The notes under the pieces: generated by a model
What the model was told of the DNA's origin: nothing
The model's input: the letters and a program-made list of their open reading frames with translations, nothing else
Database searches by the model: none
Translations under genes and position numbers: made by a program
Part shown: positions 23,784 to 34,045 of the stretch, one piece after another
Numbering within the stretch: position 1 is the first letter of the stretch
Layout: the number at the start of each line of letters is the position of its first letter
Assembly (NCBI GenBank): GCA_963556145.1
Contig: OY744471.1
Span: forward strand, 4,705,590-4,769,589
Direction of reading: 5' to 3'
Origin: Hygrocybe punicea
Lineage: Eukaryota > Basidiomycota > Agaricomycetes > Agaricales > Hygrophoraceae
Length of the DNA: 64,000 nucleotides

Positions 23784-24441
23784 GGCGGCTTACATTTTAC
23801 ATTCCATTTCTACTTTTACTACTACTCCCGACACTGACTTATCCACTGTCACTTCTATGCTGACACCCCTTTGGTTAGGATCATTACTTCTTATATAGTT
23901 CCGAAGCCACCAAGAACCCGCATCTACAGTGTACAACACGCATGACACGTCAGGACACCCACGCGGAGAGGCCCGTACGCCACCACCACGCGCTCGCTGA
24001 AAACAACCAACGCAGGACCAACACGGGGCCAACACGCCCGTCGTCGCGTGCACAACGCGTCTGACGCGTCGGGGCATCACCACCACCACCACCACACCCA
24101 ATCGACAACAGCCGAGGTGGAACACACGTGTTCGACGCGTGTGTTTCGCTAGGACAGGGCCGTGCAGCCCACCAACCCCCAATCCCACCTCGTAATGAGG
24201 CTAGCCATGTCGATTGATGTGTGCAGCGCTCTTGCGAGGTCAGATGGGAGGGAGGCCCCCCAGCCCACACGGTTCACGGTTCAGACCGTGTCTGGACCGA
24301 AGCCAAACCGACGTAAACCGTTTACGTCGGTTTTGGTTTTGGTTTGGGATTTTTTGGTAGGAACCGAACCGTTCGGTTTCGGTTTGGGGCAAAAAGGCCG
24401 AAAACCGGACCGAACCAAACTTCCCCATCACTACCGTGTAC

Positions 24442-27258
24442 ATGGTTCTCCACTCATCGGCTTTCAGACTTCCAGCAGCAGCATCTCCGAAGTTGTAGGG
24501 GACAGAGCCTACCCACGAAGGCACAATAGCATCGCGAATGACACCTTTGACATGCTGCATGACTTTGGGCGTGATTAGTTTGAGAGGTTGTTCGGAGACT
24601 GTCAGGGGCTTGTAACGTCGCTAAAAAAATTGCAGGGTAAGTTCCTAAGTTCCTGAAATTGACTTGGTACAATATATGCACCCAAGCTACGAGTTCCAGG
24701 GCATAGTCCCTTTTCTGGAGGATCCACTGTTTCTGAATGGAACTGTCCTGCGCATGAACCAACTTGTATCGCGGATTCTTCCTCTTGGGGTCTGGTTTCA
24801 CGTCGAGACCAAGATCATCGCATACAAATTTGAGAGCAAGGAATCGTTTGTCGAACAATTTTTTCAGAAGCTTGGAAAATAGTTCTTCGAGATCACCTCC
24901 CTCAATCGAGTTTGTGATAAGTTTATGGATCTTCGGGATATGGTTAATGTCATTTGGCTCAAGTCCTGGTTCATCATCACGAGGTTTATGGAAATTGTGC
25001 TTAAATGGAAGGATGACCAGATTTTTCATCGCAGACGCTGTGGATAACTGGAGCACACTATGGGAGTGGTGCTGTCCAAGTCCTTTGAGGATGCAATGCA
25101 TAGAGTCTACAACCAGTTGTCGAGCTGGGTTCCAGTATGGAAGACGCCAGAGTTCGGACCAACGGATCCCACTAGCCTGGAAGAGCTTGATCCTATCAGT
25201 TGAATGCTTAGCATCCCTCCATTCCTCTGCAGCCCTCCACATCACTTCGGGATCACGAAGTTTCCAGTCTTGAAAATTTGTAGATCCTCGAGTTGCTAGA
25301 TGACAGCAATCACAAACAGAGCAATAGAAGTAACTGCTGTAACTAGCAAGTGCTGCGGTTTGTCGTGCGGCGGGGAGATCACAGATAACAGCAGCGATAG
25401 CACAACGAGTGTTTCAACCATTGGGAAATTGGGGTGTTTTGCTAATATAGATGCCTCGGTTCCACAAAATCACCATGTCGTCAATGAGGGGTCGCAAGTA
25501 GTGATTGAGTTCAGTGAGGTGTGGTTCCGTCGGGCCAGGGATGATTCCAACAAGATACATGTTTTCCGGTTTATAGCGTATTTCGAGTGGTAGATTCATG
25601 CAGACCATAGAGACGAGTCCACAGGATGCCGTTGCACTGTGGACTCGCTTCCCCTCCACATTGAAGTAGTCAACGTTCAGTCCAAATATATATCTCCCTT
25701 CAGACCCGGGTCGATCGATGAACAATTTGCCCGGTACAGGCCCTTCGAAGTTTCTGATAAGGTCCGCATAAAAGACCCCTTTGACGTATGTCGGTGGAGG
25801 CTGATGGATGGTTTCGGAAAGATCGTCGCATGCCTTGTCCATGACCTCCTCGTGCTGTGAGAGGAGTCCCACAAAATAGTCGCTGAAATGGTGGTATACA
25901 AATGATTTAATGGGTTTCCATTCAGGACAATTGTTGTCGCCATGTTTGAGAAGAGGTTCATCGCAAGGTGGATCCTCAGGGTTAGGCCGGTTTGTACAGC
26001 GCCCCGGATAGCTGCAGATCCCCAATTCTGGGATCACACAAGGCTTGTAGGTGCAGTGGCACTTCACACACACCGCGTACACTGTAACATGCCCATCTAA
26101 TTTGAATTGCGAAAGGGCTTCTGTGATTGTCTTTGGAATCTGATTGAAAGTGCATGTCTGCAGTGGATCCATGGATCCATCCCATTTCAAGGAAACCAGC
26201 TGTACAAGGAGGCATATGAGGCCCATGATCAAATTGCCTGCTCGTCGACTAACTCCCATCACAACGCTGCAGACGATTCCGAGGAAGATTGCAACTTGAG
26301 CTGCAGGGGTGCATTGATTGACCGGGAATTCATAGTGATGGTCTGTAAATCATGGTGAGTGACATTGCAAACCAGACAGAAAACACTCACTAGAGTTGAA
26401 CTTCACGGGATCTTGTTCAGGATCCGGGATCATATTCCTGAGTTCTGCAGTCAAAGCTTCTAATTCCCTCAAAGCTTCAAGCACTTCTCGCTTTCGAATA
26501 TCAACTGATTCGGTTCTGCGAGTAACATTTCTCCAAGCTCGACGGATGGTATTGATGGATGATTCCACCTCCGAGATAGTCCCATGCGACGGTGTCAATA
26601 ACTTGCTCCTGGCAATTTTGATGCAGTCCAAAAGGTGGTCCAATGACTTGAGGCATCTGTCGTTCGCTTTGTTCCTTTCCCTTCTAGGCTGGGATCATCG
26701 GGGAAGCAATGGCAATGGCCGGGGGTTGGGCATGGACTCAACTGATCGGATTTGATGGACACTGGAATGACTGGCCAACTCGCCATTCTCCGCAGATGGG
26801 CGATTTGCCAGATGATCATCGGTAAAGGAGAGACGATTCACACTTTGAATTATGTCGTCGATTGAGGAGTCCAGTGCTGTGTTATGAGTTTCTCCTGGGC
26901 CAATGTTTTGATTGTGCTGAAAATCGTCTTGTGAGGTCCAGTGCCTGAATGGTTGGTTCTCAATATTGGGTCCGGGATCGAGAAGAGTTGAAACAAAAAC
27001 TTCCACGCTTAAGCTATCGGCATTGGAATCAGCCTGCGTCAATGAAGAGGAAAGAGGGGTATAATCTTGTTGTAAATGGCTGGGGTGAGCAATCGGATTA
27101 TTGGACGATTGAGAGGAGGCAAGATTCCGTCGCACATTTTGACCTGCTAAGTGTGCAGACCGTTCAGCTGATGATGGAAATAGAACACCTTTTTGATTCT
27201 GAGTGTTAGTTTGACTCCGACAGTGCGTGCATTGGCAGAGGACGGGGCATCGGGGCAT
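24442..27258 (-). pseudogene. Tnp2-like (CACTA-type) transposase, N-terminal and central part
   Basis: Starts at ATG 27258 with a Cys cluster (PRCPVLCQCTHC), a possible zinc-binding head. A Ser/Asn-rich linker follows, then helices (26350-26643, ESSINTIRRAWRNVTRRT). The main exon (26262-25414) holds a second Cys/His cluster (VCVKCHCTYKPC), LFIDRPG and GLNVDYFN with a likely first catalytic Asp, then PLEIRYKPENMYLVGIIPGP and ELNHYLRPLIDDMV. Next come RWSELWRLPYWNPARQLVVD and SMHCILKGL (second Asp) in 24454-25245, then SLKADEWRTMYTV where the hAT inserts. Intact relatives run about 1000 residues. This is the best candidate for the enzyme that moved the giant element; it is now split and frameshifted. 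Confidence 0.75.
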
Positions 27259-27428
27259 CCTCGGTGGGGTTGACTGAAAGAGAGTTGTGTATTGTTGACA
27301 GGAAGCGGCTTGTTCTCAGCCCATGCCAAACTGAAAACTTTTCGGCGACTTAGTGAAGTAACGAATGCGATCAATGCTTATTACAATAATCGGGCCAGCC
27401 TAGTCCAGTCAGTTACTACATACGTGGA

Positions 27429-28230
27429 TCATTCGACAGCTCTCTGCTTTCCAGCCTTTTTGGCTGCTTTTGCTTCGTTTATTTCTGCTGCAGCCGCCTT
27501 CTCTGCCCTCAATCTTTCACGTCGCGACATATTCTTCAGATGCAAGAGCATCAGGTCATTGACAGGCCAGCAATGCAAGAAACGACTGAGATCAGGGAAG
27601 CTTTGGTGGCCTGTGATAGCATAAGCATAGACATGTAATTAAGTTCAGAGACTCACTCTGTCTCGAACGAGTTGACAAAGTATTTCATCTTGTTGCTGAT
27701 AACTTTGCGTGATATCAAGATGGGAATCGACAAGCTGGTGTACACATTTCTAGTAATCATTAAAAACTGATTTGACAGATATTCGAGTAATGGTTATACC
27801 TGCAACTTTCCAAACTTTGAATCCAGCCAGCTGAGAGCTTTCTGAAGGTTATAGCCACCTTGCTTTGGACGAGACACCTCTCCGGGAGGTTTAGGAATCA
27901 TCCCATCAGATGCATCAGAGGGTGCCTCACTCGACGAGCGAGTGGAAGACGCATCTGATAGATCGGTTAGTTCAGAGGTTGGGGATGGGAACCGAGTCTC
28001 CTGAGCGAAGGTGACCTTTGCCTGGGGTTGGTTAACCCCCAATGTGGGCTTTGTGTATGGGGATGATGATCGTGCACGATTGATAGCACGGTTGCGATGG
28101 ACAGGGCCAGTACGGAGAGTACGGGGCTGGAGCTCCTGGCGCCAGATGGAGGTAGCTTGAGGGAGATGGAAATAATTACATACCTTTTAGGGCTCCACAA
28201 TGGGGAATCAGACAATTGCCCTAAATTTCA
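27429..28230 (-). CDS. Small transposon-associated protein upstream of the transposase
   Basis: Three exons on the minus strand. A Ser/Thr/Pro-rich segment (TSELTDLSDASSTRSSSEAP) leads to GGYNLQKALSWLDSKFGKLQ, an intron (about 27755-27800), CVHQLVDSHLDITQSYQQQD, a second intron (about 27610-27655), and FPDLSRFLHCWPVNDLMLLHLKN with a basic Ala/Lys-rich tail ending at 27429. I know this GGYNL...L..HLD...FP.L..Y...W.V.D pattern from small proteins near large transposases in Agaricomycetes. It ends 171 bp from the transposase start, in the same orientation. The 5' exon near 28140-28230 is uncertain. Function unknown; a DNA-binding partner role would be speculation. Confidence 0.5.
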
Positions 28231-28474
28231 ATGCCCCGACCACTAACCTCAAATGGGCCGCGTCAGTGGTCAGCGGTTGATAACGGTAAAATTGATGACT
28301 AACCTCAACAGTCTTCAACAATGAAGGATGAAACAGTCTCCACAATAGCAAGTCGGGCGGATGATAGCGAGTCAGGCGGATGATAGCGAGTCGGGTGGAT
28401 GATTACCCTGACAGTGACTGACAATTACCAAGCGTCAGGCAAGGCATCACGTGACTTGATGATTAAAAGGCCCA

Positions 28475-28711
28475 GTGACAATCTTATCTCCCCAAACTCT
28501 ACGTGCGCTGGATCGCTCAGCTCCCACCAACCTCCTTTCTATTCTGTGCCGGAGTGATGATCTTATCTCCCCTCCATACCCTACGTGCACCGGATCGCTC
28601 AGCTCTCACCAACCTCCTTTCTATTCTGCACTCTGTCCATCACTTCCCTTCGCCGCACAGGATCACGCCACTATATCTTATATCTCAGATTGCCTATCCC
28701 CACACTCGAAT
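28475..28711 (+). promoter_or_regulatory. 5' flank of the WD40 gene with an internal duplication
   Basis: A ~80-bp stretch is directly duplicated (28480-28555 and 28558-28632: ATCTTATCTCCCC, CCGGATCGCTCAGCTC/TGGATCGCTCAGCTC, ACCAACCTCCTTTCTATTCTG). The region is pyrimidine-rich, as is common upstream of basidiomycete starts, but no specific element can be named. Confidence 0.4.
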
Positions 28712-30454
28712 ATGTGCGCTTTTCTTCAACAAAATGGCCCATATGTGCTGGCTACACAATTTACTGGCCACTCTGATGCGATTTATGCCCTGGCAGTCTC
28801 GCCAAGTGGAGATCTGCTGGCCAGTGGCGGTGAGTTAATTCATTTTCTTAAGATTAATGGGACTCACTTGTATTATAGGTGGAGACGGAATTGGGATCTG
28901 GGACCTCCAGAATTATAAGCATCTTTCATGGTTATCCAAGAGTCGTAGCTACCATGGCCCAGTTACCTGCATGAATTGGATAACTCGGAAAGAGGATCCA
29001 TTCAACACTCTTGCTTATGGCACTGGCCTCGGTTATCTTGAGATCTGGCATCAAATATCTTCGGCGGTAAGTCTAGGTCATTTCAACATACCGATTGACC
29101 CTGACTGAATGGATTCTAGGCCGCATTTGAAGCTTTAGTCGGCAAATGAATTGCTTTTGGAAAGGAGATAATCTCCCTTGCAAGCGACACCAGTGGCATT
29201 GTAACACGCCTAACACTGGGCACTCGTGATGGTGTGGTACAAGTTCATACAATCAACCCTGCAGGAGAGCTGCACTCCGTATTCTCAGTGGTACTGGACG
29301 ATACCGTGCCAATCAGCCTTGGCCTCGTTGACAATACAGCCAAGGATGTATTCATTTTTGGAATGTACTGCGGTCAAAAGTGAGTTCCAATCCAACTTCG
29401 ATCGTTTGATATCTGCCTGAATGAGTATATCCCAGACTTACTTTGCAAGGCGACAATGGAAAGGTTTTGTCAACAGTATCCATGACTGGGATGATGTACG
29501 TGTTGACGGATTTGAGAAGTATCTGGATGGCACTGACGCTGAGTAGAGGCTCAGCTGCTCCCAACTGCACCAAGAACGAGGTTGTTGTCGACAGTGTCAT
29601 CAACGGCTTCAATATATATCAATTGGACAATGGAACATGGAAACGAAACTACACCATTGGTCATTCCAGTCGCAAAATGCCCAAGCAGGTTGCTTTCAGT
29701 GAGGGTTCCAAAGTGGTTGTGGGCGGCAGTGACCATGGCGTTGTATATGTCTTCGACCGTAAGACTACGTCATCAATACAAGTGTTACGACACAGTGATC
29801 GGGGAATGGTCCAGGCCCTGACGGTGAGTGAGGTCTGAATCCCTGAGCATGGGCTTCTAATCTAATCCTTGATAGACGCATGATGCGGAGGGCACCAGCA
29901 CCATAGCAGGTGCATCATCCAGCACCTGTGGTACTGTATCGATATCCATATGGGTGCGAAAATTTCCAGTGAACAAGACTTTGGACGCGAATTCAGGAGC
30001 CACTGCTTCAAATGCCCGAAGATCAATTGGAAATAAAGTGACACTTTTCCTGTTGATCCTGGTAACCTTAATCGTGCTTTGTCAAAATTTCCCTCAGGTT
30101 GGTTGTCACATCTTTCTCTTTCAAGTATGTACGCTTATTGACTGATTTCCAAAGTCACAGTATCCCTCGCTATATGGCGGTTTGTCGGGTGCTAATGTCT
30201 GGATGGAGAGACAGACTGAAGCCTGGTTTTCTCCTCCTAAATCGTTCGACCAACCAGATCTAACCGCGACTCCAAGACTAAATTTGCATGAGATTACAGA
30301 ACGGCTGATGGAGAGTCACGAGAGGGAGGAAGAGGAGTGGTTCAAGGAGTGGTTCAAGGCTTGGGTCCATAGTAATGTCCACATCGCCAACACTGACTTT
30401 GCCAACTCCATTGCTGATGGGGATGACCAAGATACCGATCTTGATTCCTTGTAA
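28712..30454 (+). pseudogene. WD40 beta-propeller protein with C-terminal membrane segment, nonsense-mutated
   Basis: Exon 1 (28712-28829) encodes a WD repeat, GHSDAIYALAVSPSGDLLASGG. Intron 28830-28878 leads to GDGIGIWDLQ and YHGPVTCMNW (exon to 29066). After an intron to 29119 the frame meets TGA at 29147-29149 where Arg is expected. It then continues in the same phase with KEIISLASD, LGTRDGVVQVH, DDTVPISLGLVDN and IFGMYCGQ. Further exons give GDNGKVLSTVSMTG, INGFNIYQLDNGTW, KQVAFSEGSKVVVGGSDHGV and YVFDR. A hydrophobic helix follows, VTLFLLILVTLIVLC (about 30040), then a tail rich in Glu/Trp (EEEEWFKEWFKAW) to the stop at 30454. Mushroom genomes carry many such WD40 proteins with a terminal helix; the ligand is unknown. 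Apart from the TGA the gene reads well, so decay is recent. Confidence 0.7.
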
Positions 30455-31076
30455 ATAGTGTTGCTGATTGCTTGTAAATAGTTCCATAAATTACCTCAAT
30501 ACCATGTGTTTTCTTTGTTATCTGCCTCCTGCCTGCAACCTAAGCACGAGGACTCTTTGGAAGATTTGACCCACTTCTCACAGCTGCTGAACTTGGCGAT
30601 GGAGATCGCGGTGTGAGATGGCTTGGCGCGCGAGGAGAAGGCCATCACCAGGAAGGTGGAGCAAGCCGTTGGAAAGGCGGTCGCCGCGAGGAAGACCCGT
30701 ACGAGGATGACAATGACAATGACAATGACAATGACGACGATGACGACGGCGAGCAGGAGATGGCTTAATTTTCTAGAGATCGTCATGGGCATTGGAAGGG
30801 AAGCTTCTGGATGAGAAATTATGTTGATTATTGATTTTGCGAAGGGCAACAAATTACCTACAATCAACTTGCACGCGATCTGTTTTGTGCGTGCCATGTA
30901 TTCAAAGAGACGAAGGAAGGCGAGACAGGAACCAATGAGATGGGGTTGCCAGACCCAGTGAAAAGCGTCCAACGTCTGTGAGGAAAAGCAAAGAAGCTGA
31001 AGGAAGAGCCAAAAACGAAGTGTGTCGACTAAGGCGAAGGAAGGACGCAAGGAGAGCAGTTCGAGTGATTCAACTA
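30455..31076. other. Spacer with acidic GATGACAATGAC repeat and a duplicated block
   Basis: 30500-30600 repeats 14938-15008 in reverse. 30700-30745 is a GACAATGAC microsatellite that reads as Asp/Asn-rich peptide on the plus strand. The minus strand holds the short H3-like start listed separately. No complete gene is visible. Confidence 0.4.
30856..30897 (-). pseudogene. Possible decayed first exon of a histone-H3-tail-like protein
   Basis: Minus-strand ATG at 30897 opens MARTKQIACKLIV followed by a GTAATT donor-like site. The first six residues equal the histone H3 N-terminus. Four of the next residues differ from the H3 tail (TARKST) by changes that single C-to-T steps could produce (T to I, R to C, S to L, T to I). 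Mushroom genomes contain H3-tail-like proteins outside the histone genes. No downstream H3 core or PHD exon was found, so this is at most a short relic and could be chance. Confidence 0.3.
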
Positions 31077-32257
31077 GGGTGAATGGTGAACGTTCCCGGG
31101 CAACCCGACGGACGAGGGAACGAGGAGCCGACTCAGCGTCTCTGGGATCCCATAAGATGACTTGGAGAGCGAGGACGTAAGACCAGTGGTTTTATTGATT
31201 CACTGGAATGGGCGAACGTTCCCAGGCAACCCGACGGATGAGGGAACGAGGAGCCAACTCAGCGTCTCTGGGAACCCATAAGACGCCAAAGACTAGGTGA
31301 GCGAGGACTTAAGACCAGTGGTTTGAGTGATTCAACCTCAGGGAAACCAAATCATCTGGACAGCAAGACTGTGAGCTCAGGAGCGGGACTTCAGTATCCG
31401 CCACGTCTCGAAGCTCGCTGGTCCACTTGGTCCCAGGGCTGATCCCTGAGTGGCCCAGCGAGCGGTGAGAGGCTGGCAGAAAAAAGAGGACTCACGCAGG
31501 AGGAATGGAGTGAGAAGACCAGTCCTAGGATGCCAAAGCCACGTAGGGAGAAATCCAGGGGTAGGATGCCAAAGCCGCGTAACGAGACCCGGGGGGGAGC
31601 ACTGATGGTAAAGGAGGTAGGCTACGTGTCTGGGAGCCCAAAACACGTTAGGTAGAGGACGGAGGTAGGATGCCAAAGCCGCGTAACGAGACCCGGGGGA
31701 GAGCACTGATGGTAAAGGAGGTAGGCTACGTGTCTGGGAGCCCAAAACACGTTAGGTAGAGGATGGAGGAGGCAGTGGGTGCGTGTCTGGGAACCCAAAA
31801 CACGCTGGAGAAGGACAAGAAAAGAAAAGCCCCAATATTAATAAGGTTACCCAAACAAAGACAAACAACCCAAAAGGTCACAACACCTCGCCGCCTGCTA
31901 AAGTCTTCTTCATCAGTGTCTTATGGGTTCCCAGAGACGCTGAGCCTACCACTCGTCCCCTCGTCTTTTGGGTTCCCAGAGACGTTCGCCATTCGCTCAT
32001 GTCGAATTAACGAAACCTCTGGTCTTACGTCCTCGCTCACCAAGTCTTCAGCGTCTTATGGGTTCAGTTGACTCCTCGTTCCCTCGTCCGTCGGGTTGCC
32101 TGGGAACATTTGCCCATTCACCCAGTGAATCACTCAAACCACTGGTCTTAAGTCCTCGCTCACCTAGTCTTCAGCGTCTTATGGGTTCCCAGAGACGCTG
32201 AGTCAGCTCCTTGTTCCCTCGTCCGTCGGGTTGCCCAGGAACGTTTGCCATTCACCC
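31077..32257. mobile_element. Foldback-type element, right copy of the 9.6-kb repeat
   Basis: The ends are inverted: AGGGTGAATGG...AACGTTCC at 31076-31100 against the reverse complement at 32235-32258. Inside, two reverse units of ~136 bp (31077-31340; CAACCCGACGG, GAGGGAACGAGGAGCC) face forward units (31910-32257) around a core (31341-31910) shared with 9586-10150. No open frame of note and no clear target duplication. The left copy at 9586 lacks the first arm. Confidence 0.65.
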
Positions 32258-32935
32258 TGGTGCATTTCTTCTACCATCTACCTCTTCGTCGGACAGTCCT
32301 AAACCGTTCATCACCTCTACACTGCCTCCACCTGCGGCTTCCTCTTCAGCGGGCACAGTTTCCGCAAATTCGACAGCCTCACCCTCCTTTTCCAATACTT
32401 CCCCTCCCTCATCCACACCTGCACCCCACGCCCCACTGCCACTCTTGATACACATGGGCACTCAGTCCCAGAACACGGATCTCTCAAATCCTCAACTCTG
32501 TTCCTCTTTTTCACAGCGTAACGCATCCCCGTGCTTAAGGTTTGCACCCAGACTCGAGCAAAGACATGCGAGATGAGATAGTGACCAGCTAGTAACTGCG
32601 CCGACTGCAGCACTGATGTGGGAATGAGCACACCAGCACTAGCACCAGCGCCCATGCCAGTACCAGCGTGGTACTGGCAACAGCACCAGCACCGGCACGG
32701 CGCAAATATCAGCGCATTACTGCCGGCACTGGCACCGGCACCAGCGCCAGCACCCATGCCGGACCACCCCAGCCAATCAGCCGCACGGGCGCGGGCATGG
32801 ATATGCACACACACACGCACATAGTTGGCATGGGTCGCGCTCGGACCTGGGGAGATGTGGATGGATCTGAGAACCGGGATGGGAGAGCATGCAGGTGCAG
32901 TGGTTCACCCACGAAACCTTGGAGGTTTCTTGTGG
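32258..32935. other. Spacer with ACCAGCGCC minisatellite
   Basis: 32625-32765 is a degenerate minisatellite of ACCAGC/GGCACC units, followed by a short CACACACACG run near 32805. Frames through it are low-complexity Ala/Pro/Ser. No gene. Confidence 0.5.
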
Positions 32936-33737
32936 CTGGCTGCACATGACGATGCGAAGGCAGTGCCACCAAACACCTTGCGAACACCAAGCATGCGTCA
33001 ATTGACGCGGCCGTCCGTGTTCGCGAGGTAGCCAGGTGAGGGAGGGGACTTCCCATCCTCGTCAGCATCATGGTCCGCCGCTGTTGTCGTCGCCCACCTC
33101 GGGGGCCCATGATGGAAGCTTGTACACTGGCACTGGTGAGTAGCACACCATTGAAATATTGTAGTTCAACAAAGATCCCTCCATGTGTAGATTCCATGGC
33201 TATCAGTGGGCACAGTGTCACCTGCACCTCCACGCCCCCTGCCGGACGACCGGCGGGAGATGGCTGGGCGACAGATGGGCGACGAGCAGGGAACAGGTGG
33301 GCGACGAGTGGGTGATGAGTGGGCGACGAGTGGGCGATGGGCGGGCGATGAGTGGGATTCAACTTTAAAACTCGAATAAATATAAAATTTGAAACTACAT
33401 TTAAGTAAAGTTTGAATTTAATATTTTCTATTGTATTTTAGGTCTGTTGAAAGTTTACATCGGGATATTCAATCTATCCACTGTTGTTTTTAAAATTAAG
33501 CTGGATTTTGAATACTTGAGTAAAGTTTAACTTTTTTGGTGTCCTGAATAAAATACTAGAGGAATACATTTAGACAATAGAAACATCCGATTCCGAATTT
33601 TTTATTTGCAATAAGCTTAAAATCTCCAATATATATAAACAATTAAAGGTACTTGATTGTTTAGCTAAATATTATATTTTGGTAATCACTTTCAAAATCA
33701 CTTCAAAACCGGGTTAAATAGTGATACAGCTGAAGTG
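32936..33737 (-). repeat. Right terminal inverted repeat of the giant element
   Basis: Reverse complement of 5892-6696; ends GAAGTG at 33737 before the ATT duplication. Carries the same CATCGCCC tandem array (33270-33350) and the CTCGCGA/TCAATTGA module (32975-33030). Confidence 0.85.
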
Positions 33738-33740
33738 ATT

Positions 33741-34045
33741 GTAAGCGCCGGTGATAGCTGCCATTGATGGCGTTGTCAACGAACCTTCGCGTGCAATGTC
33801 GGAAACATCCGATGTAACATCTGCGACTTAGATAAGTATCTAAATAACTTGTACTCTAAAAGGTATATATTTGGAGATTAATTAGCTTGCCATATCGGGG
33901 GGTAATGGCAAGCTAATTAGCCATGTATCACGTGAGGTCGAGGTGGAATTCTGAAATTTTCCAATTTATCTACTCCTGTGTTTGAACACCGTCAGGTAAA
34001 GTTCCTGAAAACTTATAGGTTTTCTGGCACTCACAATCTTCTAGC
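33741..34045. other. Spacer and probable promoter region of the F-box gene
   Basis: AT-rich sequence between the giant element and the F-box start. A short direct repeat (ATTAGCTTGCCAT / GCAAGCTAATTAGCCAT in inverted form, 33880-33925) is present. No other feature. Confidence 0.35.

Larger units (their letters stand above)
16906..23928 (+). mobile_element. Non-autonomous LTR retroelement, with a hAT element in its 3' LTR
   Basis: Two direct LTRs (16906-17799 and 21729-23928, the latter interrupted) flank a 3.9-kb interior. LTRs start TGT(A/G)GAGGG and end CATCTACA, obeying the TG...CA rule. GTGT is duplicated outside (16902-16905 and 23929-23932). A candidate primer-binding site TGGAGCCCACCGCGAGG begins 2 nt inside the 5' LTR at 17802; the purine tract before the 3' LTR is weak (GGAGA). 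The interior shows no protease, reverse transcriptase, RNase H or integrase motif in any frame, so this is a LARD-type non-autonomous element. The LTRs are nearly identical by eye, so it is fairly young. Confidence 0.85.
21729..23928 (+). repeat. 3' LTR interrupted by a hAT element
   Basis: Matches the 5' LTR from TGTAGAGGG (21729) to CATCTACA (23928), with 1315 extra bases: the hAT at 22477-23783 plus one 8-bp duplication. The uninterrupted 5' LTR shows the empty site GGCGGCTTACATTTT at about 17660. Confidence 0.88.
16150..24433. mobile_element. hAT-like element inserted in the transposase gene, carrying a nested LTR element
   Basis: Left end TAGTGTTGGGGAAG at 16150, right end CCATCACTA at 24433, flanked by identical 8-bp duplications CCGTGTAC (16142-16149 and 24434-24441). 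TAGTG ends and 8-bp duplications define the hAT superfamily. Both ends are packed with GGTTCGG/CCGAACC-type subterminal repeats. Without the LTR element (16906-23928 plus one 4-bp duplication) the hAT is about 1.26 kb, has no transposase and includes CCACCACCAC-type simple repeats (16540-16600). Joining its outer flanks restores the transposase reading (TMYTV then YLPIALVSL), which confirms the insertion point. Confidence 0.9.
5892..33737. mobile_element. Giant CACTA-like transposon, 27.8 kb, with cargo and nested elements
   Basis: Two arms of about 800 bp (5892-6696 and 32936-33737) are near-identical reverse complements. The outer ends read CACTTC...GAAGTG, and ATT is repeated directly outside both (5889-5891 and 33738-33740). 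A 3-bp duplication and ends starting CACT are hallmarks of the CACTA (En/Spm) superfamily. The interior encodes a Tnp2-like transposase (15116-27258), the enzyme type of that superfamily. It also carries a coiled-coil gene, two Agaricomycete-type hypothetical genes, a gene just upstream of the transposase, and a WD40 gene. Without the hAT insertion (16150-24433) it would be about 19.5 kb. Arms this long are unusual for CACTA elements, and an alternative is a segmental inverted duplication. The clean 3-bp duplication and the transposase favour one mobile unit. Confidence 0.7.

Noticed and set aside
30496..31050. 184-codon minus-strand frame with a hydrophobic VIVIVIV stretch as a membrane protein
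   Set aside because: The hydrophobic run is the antisense of a GACAATGAC microsatellite; only the short H3-like start was kept, with low confidence.
5880..33745. The whole region as a segmental inverted duplication rather than a transposon
   Set aside because: Not excluded, but the 3-bp ATT duplication exactly at CACTTC ends plus an internal Tnp2-like transposase fits a mobile element better.
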